DNA of 18,319 bases from an uncultured Mediterranea sp. (lineage in GTDB: Bacteria > Bacteroidota > Bacteroidia > Bacteroidales > Bacteroidaceae): NCBI GenBank assembly GCA_946007445.1, contig CAMGAL010000009.1, positions 1-18,319 on the forward strand, written 5' to 3'. The position numbers and the translations under genes were made by a program. Below the pieces are notes generated by a model. That model was not told the origin of the DNA, did not search any database, and saw only the letters and a program-made list of their open reading frames with translations. This document shows, in pieces, positions 8,120 to 15,273 of the stretch (positions within the stretch are counted from its first letter, which is position 1; each line of letters opens with the position of its first letter).

Positions 8120-8512
8120 CTATTCGCCTTTAGGAGTCATGTCGCCCTCAATGAAGAGGCGCAGCATCTCTGTTTTGGCATTGGTACGCAACGTGATGGA
8201 CTTCTTGAAATGGCCGGGGTACTTGCCCGTGCCGTTATAGGTCACTTTCACCGTGCCGGTCTGACCGGGCATCACAGGTTCCTGAGTGAACTCGGGCACG
8301 GTACAACCGCAAGAGGCGGCTGCTTGATGGATAACCAACGGACTATCACCGATATTCGTGAAGGTGAACGTGCAGGTCACAACAGGACTTTCTTCCGGAA
8401 AGGTACCAAAGTCGTGAGAGGTCTTGTCAAACTTGATTTCAGCCTTGCCTTGTGCAGCCGCGTATCCGATACTCATCACCAGCAGACAGATGTAGATTGC
8501 AAATCGTTTCAT
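8120..8512 (-). CDS. DUF1573 exported protein
   Basis: Exported protein of 130 residues. Seen: a signal peptide (1-20, ending YAAA before QGK), then one DUF1573 domain with the family hallmarks: HDFGTFPE near the start, FTNIGDSPL in the middle, and the ASCGCTVP motif with C68 and C70, followed by an immunoglobulin-like beta pattern (PGQTGTVKVTYN, KSITLRTNA). DUF1573 proteins are abundant in Bacteroidetes and resemble ASH/MSP-type Ig-like domains; their function is not established. This is a minimal single-domain member. It has its own -7 box upstream and a 98-bp gap downstream to pheS, which has a promoter of its own, so it is probably transcribed alone. Confidence 0.9.
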   Translation of the reverse strand: MKRFAIYICLLVMSIGYAAAQGKAEIKFDKTSHDFGTFPEESPVVTCTFTFTNIGDSPLVIHQAAASCGCTVPEFTQEPVMPGQTGTVKVTYNGTGKYPGHFKKSITLRTNAKTEMLRLFIEGDMTPKGE

Positions 8513-8544
8513 GATTTATCCTTTAATTATTTGTTTATAGTTGG

Positions 8545-8572
8545 CAAAGATACACCATTTCCCCCAAACATA
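8545..8572 (-). promoter_or_regulatory. Two -7-type boxes upstream of the DUF1573 gene
   Basis: On the - strand TATCTTTG (8545-8552) and TATGTTTG (8565-8572) both match TAnnTTTG, 12 bases apart. The proximal one is 32 bases from the ATG at 8512. Neither has a TTTG -33 box at the ideal spacing. Either or both may start transcription. Confidence 0.5.
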
Positions 8573-8596
8573 GTCACTACAGATAGCCAAATAGTC

Positions 8597-9313
8597 TTAA
8601 TTCCTATTTTGAGACTTGACAATCAATAGGGAGAAGTAGGGAAAAGGTCGCTCACAGATGCGATAGGGATCCGTCAGATAACACTCGTCCGCCATCCCCG
8701 TATGCTCGAAATAGTGAACATCCACACATGGCGAAGCCGCCAAGAACCGCTTCACCTCGTCGGCACACTGGGGCAATTTCATCACTACCACCGTATAGGC
8801 ATCGGCCGTGAAGCGCTCCAGCTCATCCGCCGTTGCATTGCCGGGACAGACGACAAGACGTTCTTCCTGGCTGACCAGGTGAAGAGCAGCACGGGCGCCC
8901 GAAGCGACAAAGGCAGGAACACCGGCCAGTTGAAGCACAGGGATGCCATCAGCTTGCAGCCGTTCCAGCACATAATGAATAGAGCTGTACAGACCGGCAT
9001 CACCCTCGGCCACGACACAGACGCGCCGACCGGCCTCATAGAGCTGCCGCACCTGCCCATACACCTCCTCATAGGCACTCCAAGCCGCCGTACGCTCTTT
9101 CTGCATCGGCAAGAGAAAAGGACGGATAGCCTCTTCAGGGATATGCAGTTGGCGAAGGATGTCTGCCGAACGGGACAACCAGCCTCCCTCCCGGCAAAGC
9201 GTGACCGGAAAAAAGATGCAGTCGGCCGAATGCTTGGCATGAAGGCTCTGCAAGGTGATGAGTTCCGGGTCACCCGGCCCCAACGAAACGAATTGAACAG
9301 CTTTTGGTGTCAT
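8597..9313 (-). CDS. cobI: Precorrin-2 C20-methyltransferase
   Basis: SAM-dependent tetrapyrrole methylase of 238 residues, of the CobI/CbiL type that methylates C20 of precorrin-2 or its cobalt form in corrin ring synthesis. Seen: the N-terminal VSLGPGDPELITLQ (9-22), the SAM-binding AEGDAGLYSSI segment (102-112), LAGVPAFVASGARAAL (129-144) and a C-terminal SLLIVKS strand. The length fits CobI better than the larger family members. No other cobalamin gene is in the window, so it is a solitary methylase, either part of a scattered pathway or a leftover. A -7 box (9336-9343) sits 22 bases before the ATG. It is divergent from lipB. Another precorrin methylase (CobJ or CobM type) is possible but less likely. 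Confidence 0.8.
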   Translation of the reverse strand: MTPKAVQFVSLGPGDPELITLQSLHAKHSADCIFFPVTLCREGGWLSRSADILRQLHIPEEAIRPFLLPMQKERTAAWSAYEEVYGQVRQLYEAGRRVCVVAEGDAGLYSSIHYVLERLQADGIPVLQLAGVPAFVASGARAALHLVSQEERLVVCPGNATADELERFTADAYTVVVMKLPQCADEVKRFLAASPCVDVHYFEHTGMADECYLTDPYRICERPFPYFSLLIVKSQNRN

Positions 9314-9335
9314 AGCTCATAGGATTTTGGAAGCG

Positions 9336-9343
9336 CAAAAGTA
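9336..9343 (-). promoter_or_regulatory. -7 promoter box upstream of cobI
   Basis: CAAAAGTA on the + strand reads TACTTTTG on the - strand, matching TAnnTTTG 22 bases upstream of the methylase ATG. No clear -33 box. Confidence 0.5.
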
Positions 9344-9387
9344 GCCATTTTTTCGCTTCCACCGATGGTCTTTCATACGGAAATCGC

Positions 9388-9395
9388 TATTTTTG
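9388..9395 (+). promoter_or_regulatory. -7 promoter box upstream of lipB
   Basis: TATTTTTG matches TAnnTTTG and ends 25 bases before the lipB ATG. With the - strand box at 9336-9343 it defines a compact divergent promoter region between cobI and lipB. No good -33 TTTG at 19-21 nt spacing. Confidence 0.5.
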
Positions 9396-9420
9396 TACCC
9401 GAACATCAAATCAGTACCCT

Positions 9421-10278
9421 ATGAAAACTTTGATAGAAGACTGGCATCAGATAGAATACGCCGAAGCCTGGAAACAGCAAGAGGAGCTGTTCAACACGCT
9501 GGTAGCCGCCAAACAGGGCGGCCAGACGTATGAAAACCGCATCCTGCTGTGCGAACATCCCCACGTCTATACCTTGGGACGGAGCGGCAAGGTTCAGAAC
9601 ATGTTGCTCTCCGACGAGCAACTGCAACGCATCGGCGCCACCCTCTTCCACATAGATCGCGGCGGGGACATTACCTATCATGGCCCCGGTCAGCTGGTAT
9701 GCTACCCGATTCTCAATCTCGAAGAGTTTGGTTTGGGATTGAAGGAGTATATCCATCTGCTGGAAGAGGCAGTCATCCGCGTTTGTGCCTCATATGGCAT
9801 CGTAGCCGGCCGCGTGGAAAAGGCTACAGGCGTATGGCTGGATGGCGACCAAGCACGTGCCCGCAAGATATGTGCCATCGGAGTACGCAGCAGCCACTAT
9901 GTCACCATGCATGGTTTGGCCCTGAATGTGAATACCGACCTGCGCTATTTCAGCTACATCAATCCTTGCGGGTTCATTGACAAAGGCGTCACCTCGTTGC
10001 AGAAAGAATTGGGGCGTGAGATACCGATGGAAGAGGTGAAGCAACGCTTGACCCAAAACTTAGTTTCACTGCTGGGAAAAGAGCGACTGGACCTTCCGAT
10101 GGATGCAGACCATGTTGATGAGGGAGGATACGAGAAATATCACTACCCCAGCAGCCAAACTGATCCAGAGAGTTCCGCCCTCCAAGGTGGGGAACAGCTC
10201 ACGAAGTCGGGCCATGTAGACCATACGCATCGCGCAGACCACCCCTTCGGCCAAAAGCAGTACGCAGAGGCTAAGTGA
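9421..10278 (+). CDS. lipB: Octanoyltransferase (lipoate biosynthesis), with extended C-terminus
   Basis: LipB transfers octanoyl groups from acyl carrier protein to lipoyl domains, the first step of lipoate synthesis. Seen: HPHVYTLGRSG (46-56), the RGGDITYHGPGQ block (80-91), catalytic K149 in RKICAIG, and catalytic C183 in NPCG, matching the E. coli Lys/Cys pair. LipB-like sequence stops near residue 220, the usual family length. The frame then continues for about 65 residues that are hydrophilic and low in resemblance to anything. This tail is antisense to the last two membrane helices of the FtsX-like gene on the other strand. The normal stop therefore seems to have been lost, or the gene has gained a long 3' overlap. 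The domain itself looks intact and active. Confidence 0.93.
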   Translation: MKTLIEDWHQIEYAEAWKQQEELFNTLVAAKQGGQTYENRILLCEHPHVYTLGRSGKVQNMLLSDEQLQRIGATLFHIDRGGDITYHGPGQLVCYPILNLEEFGLGLKEYIHLLEEAVIRVCASYGIVAGRVEKATGVWLDGDQARARKICAIGVRSSHYVTMHGLALNVNTDLRYFSYINPCGFIDKGVTSLQKELGREIPMEEVKQRLTQNLVSLLGKERLDLPMDADHVDEGGYEKYHYPSSQTDPESSALQGGEQLTKSGHVDHTHRADHPFGQKQYAEAK

Positions 10279-11265
10279 CCACGTGAGGCGATAGTACGGA
10301 CGGGCCACCTGCGCAGGACTATATCCGATAAGCAATAGGTTTTTCAGATTCGTACTGTTCTTCTGCAGCAATAAGAAAACACTCAACAGCAAGACGTAGA
10401 ATGCCAAGAGCGAAATCAGACCACCGATGCCGGTCACCACGCCGGCTGCCACACGCAACAAGTAGCTGACCTTACCGGCATCCTGCGCACCCCCCTCCGC
10501 TTCATAGCCTTTCGCTTTGAAATAAGCTTGAAGAGCCGGATCGGCCGGATTCTTCACTTCGATGATGAGGCGTGCCGGTTCTATGCGTTCGCCCGGCGCG
10601 AAGGTCCGATTGGCCCAGTCGATAAACTTTTGAGGCACTAGTATGGTGTTCAACCGATTGGAAAAGCCCGCTATCCGCCCCCGGTATTGGGCCGTCTGCC
10701 CCGCTCCCCGCAGCGTCACCTCCATCCGAATCATCCCCAACACTCCTTCGGAAAGCTTGGGCAAACGACGGTTCTGCGCAAATCCAAAGTTATAGAGGCT
10801 GAGGTAACTGCGTGGCAAGATGATGGGAACAACTCCTTCCTCCTCCTGAAAGTCCCATTGATGGGTATCAGTATCTATGAACTCGTCGGGAACCGCCTCG
10901 AAAAACATCTCTGTAGAGAGGCGGATGCCGGCTTGCTCCATACCGACCCCGGCTGTGACCTTGAATCGCGACGGCGTAAACAGGCCTACTGACTGGGCAA
11001 AGGGTTGGCGACGCAGCTCCTCTATCTCTTCGGTCGAGAACGTATGGCTCTGCCGGACCAGACCGCCCAAAGCCGTGATGCGTTTGCCCACCACGATATA
11101 CTCCTTCTTGAGCAAACTGTCTCGACCGGCCATGAGAGGCAACACATCGCAATAGAGCTGTATGCCCAGCAACACGATAATCAGACCCACGAGATTGGCC
11201 AAAAAGAATCCCGTCAGTTGTCCCACACTGAGGTGATGACGGAGCAATTTCCACACTATCTTCAT
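10066..11265 (-). CDS. FtsX/MacB-like ABC transporter permease
   Basis: Membrane protein of 399 residues with FtsX/MacB permease layout: helix 1 at about 17-40, a periplasmic domain of about 230 residues, then three helices at about 275-300, 328-350 and 367-392. Helices 3 and 4 lie in the stretch that overlaps the lipB frame (residues about 330-399), so the gene's true end is here and not earlier. Proteins of this layout are usually mechanotransmission permeases that move lipoproteins, peptides or signals rather than classic importers. The ABC ATPase gene ends 7 bp upstream and a lipoprotein gene lies just before that, suggesting one complex. Only one permease gene is present, so a homodimer is expected. 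The substrate is unknown. Confidence 0.85.
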   Translation of the reverse strand: MKIVWKLLRHHLSVGQLTGFFLANLVGLIIVLLGIQLYCDVLPLMAGRDSLLKKEYIVVGKRITALGGLVRQSHTFSTEEIEELRRQPFAQSVGLFTPSRFKVTAGVGMEQAGIRLSTEMFFEAVPDEFIDTDTHQWDFQEEEGVVPIILPRSYLSLYNFGFAQNRRLPKLSEGVLGMIRMEVTLRGAGQTAQYRGRIAGFSNRLNTILVPQKFIDWANRTFAPGERIEPARLIIEVKNPADPALQAYFKAKGYEAEGGAQDAGKVSYLLRVAAGVVTGIGGLISLLAFYVLLLSVFLLLQKNSTNLKNLLLIGYSPAQVARPYYRLTWSLSLCVLLLAEGVVCAMRMVYMARLRELFPTLEGGTLWISLAAGVVIFLVSSLINMVCIHRKVQSLFSQQ

Positions 11266-11272
11266 CGTTCTG

Positions 11273-11917
11273 TCAGAGTTTGATGGTTACGTCATAGTCC
11301 AGCGGCAACCGCTTGCCAATGGAAGTAGTCACGATGCCGGCCCCTTGCCGGAGAGCCTCATCTGCCAGCAGGCGGGCCATCGTAGCAGCATTGGCATCAT
11401 CCAAATGGCTCACCGGTTCGTCCAGCAGGATGAAGTCAAACGGCTGGCAGAGACAACGGATAAAAGCCACTCGTTGTTGTTGCCCGAAGGAGAGTCGGTC
11501 GGCACGTTGGTGACACTTGTCTGCGATACCTAATGCCTCAAAGAGGCTGAGAATCTCCTTTTCGTCCTTATGATGGGTCAATTGGTTCTTGAGTAATACG
11601 TTTTCCCATGCAGTCAGCTCACCAAAAAGGCGCAATTCCTGAAAAAGCAAGCTGAGGTGGCAACGTCGGATTTCCACCCATTGGGCCGTGTCCAAAGTTC
11701 GAAGGTCGGTCTGGTCAAACAGGATGGTGCCCGCATAGTCGTGCCGATAACCATAGAGATAGCTACATAGGGAGGATTTGCCCATTCCCGAGGCTGCTTC
11801 TATCAGATAACTCTTCGATCGGTTGAAAGTCAGTTCTTTCTGCCACACATCCGACGAGAGGTCGGTCTGACGGCCAAAAGCCATAGGCAGCACCTGTTTC
11901 AAATGGATTTCATTCAT
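11273..11917 (-). CDS. ABC transporter ATPase with degenerate motifs
   Basis: ABC ATPase of 214 residues, the usual size for a partner of MacB/FtsX-type permeases. Seen: Walker A region AASGMGKSS (41-49), with the key lysine K47 but the first glycine replaced by alanine; Q-loop Q93; a signature reading LSFGQ (142-146) instead of LSGGQ; Walker B ILLDEP with D166 and E167; D-loop SHLDD; and, where the H-loop histidine normally sits, VTTS with T198. The lysine and the catalytic glutamate are kept, so nucleotide binding is likely, but hydrolysis may be slow or altered. It lies 7 bp upstream of the permease gene and 12 bp downstream of the DUF4836 lipoprotein gene. Alignment was done by eye. Confidence 0.85.
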   Translation of the reverse strand: MNEIHLKQVLPMAFGRQTDLSSDVWQKELTFNRSKSYLIEAASGMGKSSLCSYLYGYRHDYAGTILFDQTDLRTLDTAQWVEIRRCHLSLLFQELRLFGELTAWENVLLKNQLTHHKDEKEILSLFEALGIADKCHQRADRLSFGQQQRVAFIRCLCQPFDFILLDEPVSHLDDANAATMARLLADEALRQGAGIVTTSIGKRLPLDYDVTIKL

Positions 11918-11929
11918 GCCGACAAGGAA

Positions 11930-13009
11930 CTATAAGAACAATTTCTGCACAAAGTCAACCAGCTGCTTCAAGGCATTCTGGCTTTTGTCATGAAGCGACA
12001 GCACGAAACGCGAGCGGTTGGTATCACCTCGCAAGGTAAGGCTCTGCACCTGACTGATCAGCGAGGAAACCATCGAGAGCTGCGGATCGTCGGGTGCATA
12101 CTCCATCATCACCCCGATGTTGCTGATGGTGAGCAACTCCTCGTAGCCCAACTCGATATGGAATGGGCGTCCGTGCATGATGGCCATCATGGCTCCCTGC
12201 AGTTCCATGGAGTTGGAGGGACGGAAAGGTGTATCGCTTTCACTGCTCTCCCCTTCAAAACCTGCCCGGCCTACTTCTGCCTCGATACGTCCTGCATCGA
12301 AGAGCAGATGCCCCAGCAGAGGTGTGCCCGAAGGGTACTTCAGAATGCCCCGCAAGTCAAAGGGAAGCGACTCCGGCGTGGCCATCAGACGTATATCCCC
12401 CACCTGCTTCATCAAGGCATCATAATATTGGTGGGCATGAATGCTCTGTTCTTCCGTTTGCGCCAGCAGTTCATCGGCCTTGCCATGCAGGGAGGCTATC
12501 GGTTCGGAGCCATCGGCCAACAGCATCAGCAGGGTACCCTGGTTGTAGTAGAGGCCCAAGCGGCCGGCGGTCAATACGGTGCGTCGGCACTGGCGACCCT
12601 TTTCGGGCGCAGTGAGAACTTGTGCCTTGACCAGTCTCTCCACCACAGATTCCCATCGTTCCATATCATGGATGCATAGCGCAATGGCAGCAACATGCTG
12701 GCCGGGGAGTGGAAACAGGTAGGCAGGCTTCTCCCAGTCAATGCCAACCCCGACTTTCTCCTTCTGAAGAGCGAGCAGCTCATCGCTGAAAACTGGATAG
12801 CCATCCAAGAGCAAGGCCGTAGCTTGTTGCAGCAAGGCTTGTCCATGCTCGCCGGTCATGCCGGCTTTCTCCATCAGTGAGTGGAGGTGGACGACCACCA
12901 GTTCGTTGACACTGGCAGGCACCACATGACTATACTCGGTAGGCGCATCGGAACGGCATCCCCACAGCAATCCCACTACCAGACTTATCCATAGTAAGAC
13001 TTTCTTCAT
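11930..13009 (-). CDS. DUF4836-like lipoprotein
   Basis: Predicted lipoprotein of 359 residues. Seen: a short signal peptide with a lipobox-like LLWGC, giving lipidated C18; then a pattern that resembles Bacteroidetes DUF4836 proteins, beginning YSHVVPASVNELVVVHLHSL (27-46). No catalytic motif is recognised. A putative surface or periplasmic protein of unknown function. It sits 36 bp after rsmE and 12 bp before the ABC ATPase, so it probably forms a unit with the ATPase and the FtsX-like permease, perhaps as substrate, sensor or periplasmic partner (inference). The DUF assignment is from remembered family features, not a search. Confidence 0.7.
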   Translation of the reverse strand: MKKVLLWISLVVGLLWGCRSDAPTEYSHVVPASVNELVVVHLHSLMEKAGMTGEHGQALLQQATALLLDGYPVFSDELLALQKEKVGVGIDWEKPAYLFPLPGQHVAAIALCIHDMERWESVVERLVKAQVLTAPEKGRQCRRTVLTAGRLGLYYNQGTLLMLLADGSEPIASLHGKADELLAQTEEQSIHAHQYYDALMKQVGDIRLMATPESLPFDLRGILKYPSGTPLLGHLLFDAGRIEAEVGRAGFEGESSESDTPFRPSNSMELQGAMMAIMHGRPFHIELGYEELLTISNIGVMMEYAPDDPQLSMVSSLISQVQSLTLRGDTNRSRFVLSLHDKSQNALKQLVDFVQKLFL

Positions 13010-13045
13010 GACAATTCACTTATTAAGTTATATTTCGTAGTTCAC

Positions 13046-13738
13046 TCAACTGTGTGCCAGGTTCATCAAGTGGCAAGCCACCAGAGCAGCTGTCTCCGTA
13101 CGCAGTCGGGAAGCCCCCAGACTGATGGGCTGGAACCCACACGCACAGGCCAACGCCACCTCTTCTTCGCTAAAATCGCCCTCCGGACCTATCAGCACCA
13201 AAGCATCCTCATCAGGCCGCAACACCTCCTTCAGCAAGGCTTTCTCGCCCGGATGGCAATGGGCTATAAACTTCTGCCCTTCATAAGATTGGCGGACAAA
13301 CTGCTCAAACGGAGTCATCTCATTGAGCCGAGGCAGACGGGCCTTGAGCGATTGCTTCAAGGCCGATACCAGAATTTTCTGAATGCGTTCCGTCTTGATG
13401 ACTTTACGCTCCGAGTGACGACAGAGCAAGAAGGTCAACTCGTCAAAGCCTATTTCGGTCGCTTTCTCGGCGAACCACTCTGTACGGTCCATATTCTTGG
13501 TGGGAGCCATAGCCAGATGCAGATGTCCCTTCCACAAGGGAGGTTGCGGCAAGGTCTCCAATATCCGCACCAGGCAGCGGCGGGCAGAAACCGTCGTCAA
13601 CTCAGCCCGATAGAAGTTACCTTGACCATCGGTCAGTTCTATCTCATCGCCGGCCTGTAGCCGCAGCACACGAACGGCATGTGCCGCTTCCTCTTCGGGC
13701 AGCTCGGCTTGGGTCTGTATGTCAGGGGTATAGAACAT
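13046..13738 (-). CDS. rsmE: 16S rRNA (uracil-1498-N3)-methyltransferase
   Basis: RsmE, 230 residues, normal length. A SPOUT-class enzyme that methylates N3 of U1498 in 16S rRNA using SAM. Seen: N-terminal PUA-like domain with HAVRVLRL (20-27); KNMDRTEWFAEKATEIG (81-97); ALKQS (126-130); and the SPOUT knot motifs LIGPEGDFS (182-190) and LGASRLRTETAAL (207-219). It lies 29 bp after the nucleoside transporter, the gap being a short tandem repeat with no good promoter. It is followed by the lipoprotein and ABC genes. Operon membership looks like convenience rather than shared function. Confidence 0.96.
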   Translation of the reverse strand: MFYTPDIQTQAELPEEEAAHAVRVLRLQAGDEIELTDGQGNFYRAELTTVSARRCLVRILETLPQPPLWKGHLHLAMAPTKNMDRTEWFAEKATEIGFDELTFLLCRHSERKVIKTERIQKILVSALKQSLKARLPRLNEMTPFEQFVRQSYEGQKFIAHCHPGEKALLKEVLRPDEDALVLIGPEGDFSEEEVALACACGFQPISLGASRLRTETAALVACHLMNLAHS

Positions 13739-13740
13739 TT

Positions 13741-13778
13741 AGTATAAAGTATGAAGTATATCAGATATCAGATATCAG
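13741..13778. repeat. Heptad repeat spanning the transporter stop codon and spacer
   Basis: The + strand reads in 7-base steps AGTATAA, AGTATGA, AGTATAT, CAGATAT, CAGATAT, CAG; equivalently ATATCAG occurs three times in tandem at 13758-13778. One copy contains the TGA stop of the NupG-like gene (13768-13770 on the - strand), so the repeat also encodes that protein's last residues. Confidence 0.8.
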
Positions 13779-15042
13779 TTCTTTGATGCTTGTATTTGAA
13801 AATCAAAGCAAACAGGATGCCCACCACCAGAGCATACGCGGCAAAGATATACCAGCAGTGCGTCCATCCTTCGATGACCACCAACCCGGAGGTATCTGGC
13901 GGGAGGTTATAGACAAAATGGTTGACCACGGCTTGCGCGGCCAATGTGCCAATGGTAGCTCCGAGCCCGTTGGTCATAATCATGAAGAGCCCCTGAGCAC
14001 TGGAACGGATGCTCCGGTCGGTCTCCTTGTCCACAAAGAGTGAGCCGGAGATATTGAAGAAGTCGAAAGCTACACCGTAGACTATCATGGAGAGGACGAA
14101 CATCCATACACCACTGCCCGGATTGCCGGCACCGAACAAGCCAAAGCGAAGCACCCAGGCAAACATAGCAATGAGCATGACGCGCTTGATGCCAAACCGA
14201 CGAAGGAAGAAGGGAATCAGCAAGATACATAGCGTCTCCGAGCACTGCGACAGCGAGATGAGCGCATTGGCATGGTTCGCACCAAACGTACCGGCATATT
14301 CAGGTATCTCCTTGAAAGAGGTGATGAACGGATTGGCAAAGCCGTTGGTAATCTGCAAGGAAACACCCAGCAACATGGAGAAGATGAAGAAGATGGCCAT
14401 CTTGCGCTGCTTGAAGAGCGCGAATGCCTTCAGGCCCAACGCATCAACCAGACTCTTCCGATTGCCTCCGCGGCTGACGGGACAAGCCGGCAAAGTATGG
14501 GCATAGGCACCCAGCACGATGCCCAGCAAGCCCGAGATGAAGAACTGGGCATAGGAGGCCTGATAGCCCAAAGCATCGACCACCAGCATGGTGCAGATGA
14601 AGCCGATGGTACCGAATATGCGGATAGGCGGAAAGGCCTTGACCGTATCGAGTCCCTCACGCTCCAAAGCGTTGTAGGCCACCGAGTTGGAGAGGGCCAA
14701 CGTGGGCATATAGAAAGCCACGCTGAGCGTATAGAGTCCAAACAGCATCCCGAAAGCAGGCGTATCGCCAGCCTGCATCCCATAATAGCCCGTAGCCAGC
14801 ATGAACAGACCACCCACGAAATGACAAAGCCCCAGCATCCGCTGGGCAGGAAGCCAACGGTCGGCCACGATGCCCGCCAATGCAGGCATGAAGAGGCTCA
14901 CAATGCCTTGAATGGCGTAGAAAAGCGCAATGTTTTTGGCAAGCCCTACAGTGACCAGGTAGCTGCCCATGGAGGTGAGGTAGGCTCCCCAGATGGCAAA
15001 CTGCAGGAAATTCATCAGAATTAAGCGGATCTTGATGTTCAT
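13768..15042 (-). CDS. NupG/XapB-like nucleoside:H+ symporter (MFS)
   Basis: Inner-membrane MFS protein of 424 residues, normal for the nucleoside:H+ symporter family. Seen: the start MNIKIRLILMNFLQFAIWG and following GSYL closely resemble the E. coli NupG N-terminus; FMPALAGIVADRWLPAQ matches its loop 2-3; YMPTLALSNSVAY and FPPIRIFGTIGFI (136-148) are strong family signatures. About 12 helices. It should import nucleosides with protons; specificity is not readable. A -7 box at 15070-15077 stands 27 bases before the ATG. The stop codon lies inside a heptad repeat, and rsmE follows after 29 bp. The E. coli gene symbol is not transferred because orthology is unproven. Confidence 0.9.
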   Translation of the reverse strand: MNIKIRLILMNFLQFAIWGAYLTSMGSYLVTVGLAKNIALFYAIQGIVSLFMPALAGIVADRWLPAQRMLGLCHFVGGLFMLATGYYGMQAGDTPAFGMLFGLYTLSVAFYMPTLALSNSVAYNALEREGLDTVKAFPPIRIFGTIGFICTMLVVDALGYQASYAQFFISGLLGIVLGAYAHTLPACPVSRGGNRKSLVDALGLKAFALFKQRKMAIFFIFSMLLGVSLQITNGFANPFITSFKEIPEYAGTFGANHANALISLSQCSETLCILLIPFFLRRFGIKRVMLIAMFAWVLRFGLFGAGNPGSGVWMFVLSMIVYGVAFDFFNISGSLFVDKETDRSIRSSAQGLFMIMTNGLGATIGTLAAQAVVNHFVYNLPPDTSGLVVIEGWTHCWYIFAAYALVVGILFALIFKYKHQRTDI

Positions 15043-15069
15043 GGTGATGCGAATTGATTTTTATTGGGG

Positions 15070-15077
15070 CAAAAATA
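15070..15077 (-). promoter_or_regulatory. -7 promoter box upstream of the nucleoside transporter
   Basis: CAAAAATA on the + strand reads TATTTTTG on the - strand, matching TAnnTTTG. It lies between the small-RNA terminator (15113-15144) and the transporter ATG, so the transporter has its own promoter. No -33 TTTG at ideal spacing. Confidence 0.55.
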
Positions 15078-15112
15078 GCGAAAATCTGCGAAACGAAGCA
15101 TCAGAGAGAGAT

Positions 15113-15144
15113 AAAAAAAAGAAGGGCATCTATCCCAGACGCCC
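15113..15144 (-). terminator. Intrinsic terminator of the candidate small RNA
   Basis: On the - strand GGGCGTCT, loop GGGAT, AGATGCCC (15144 to 15124) forms an 8-bp stem with one G-U pair. It is followed by TTC and eight T (15120-15113). On the + strand the stem has an A-C mismatch and no T-run, so the direction is clear. Confidence 0.85.
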
Positions 15145-15183
15145 AATCTTCATTAACCTTAAATCTAATACCATGAAAAACAC
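15113..15183 (-). ncRNA. Candidate small RNA, about 71 nt
   Basis: On the - strand a complete minimal transcription unit is visible between two protein genes. A -7 box TACCTTTG ends at 15188, placing the RNA 5' end near 15183. The RNA would fold into a first hairpin, stem UUUUCAU/AUGAAGA (15173-15179 with 15147-15153, seven pairs including one G-U), with a 19-nt A/U-rich loop (15154-15172). After two bases comes an 8-bp terminator hairpin and a U-tract. There is no reasonable coding sequence on this strand in the stretch. The loop, which contains AUUAGAUUUAAGG, could be the target-pairing region. The sequence feels familiar as one repeated in other Bacteroides genomes (family of paralogous small RNAs), but this is from memory. 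The transporter downstream has its own promoter, so this is probably not its leader. Confidence 0.65.
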
Positions 15184-15187
15184 AGTG

Positions 15188-15219
15188 CAAAGGTAGAGGT
15201 TTTATGTTATCAAACATAA
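15188..15219 (-). promoter_or_regulatory. -7 box and operator-like dyad upstream of the small RNA
   Basis: TACCTTTG (15188-15195 on the - strand) matches TAnnTTTG. Seven bases further upstream lies a perfect dyad, TTATGTT, four bases, AACATAA (15202-15219). It covers the zone between the -7 box and the expected -33 position and also contains a TTTG. It could be a regulator-binding site; which regulator is unknown. Confidence 0.5.
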
Positions 15220-15273
15220 TAATTGCACTACTTTTTTCTTGGATGTAACATTATTTAATACTTCTATTCGTTT

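Noticed and set aside
9314..9420. Cobalamin riboswitch upstream of the precorrin methylase
   Set aside because: The gap is only 107 bp and is shared with the lipB promoter. A full B12 riboswitch does not fit and no B12-box-like sequence was seen.
13046..13738. Functional link of rsmE with the ABC/lipoprotein unit
   Set aside because: RsmE is a housekeeping rRNA methylase found in many contexts. Proximity alone does not support a shared role.
15172..15195. Seven-residue ORF (MKNTVQR) on the + strand over the small RNA
   Set aside because: It runs opposite to the promoter, hairpins and terminator, and no + strand promoter or following gene makes use of it.
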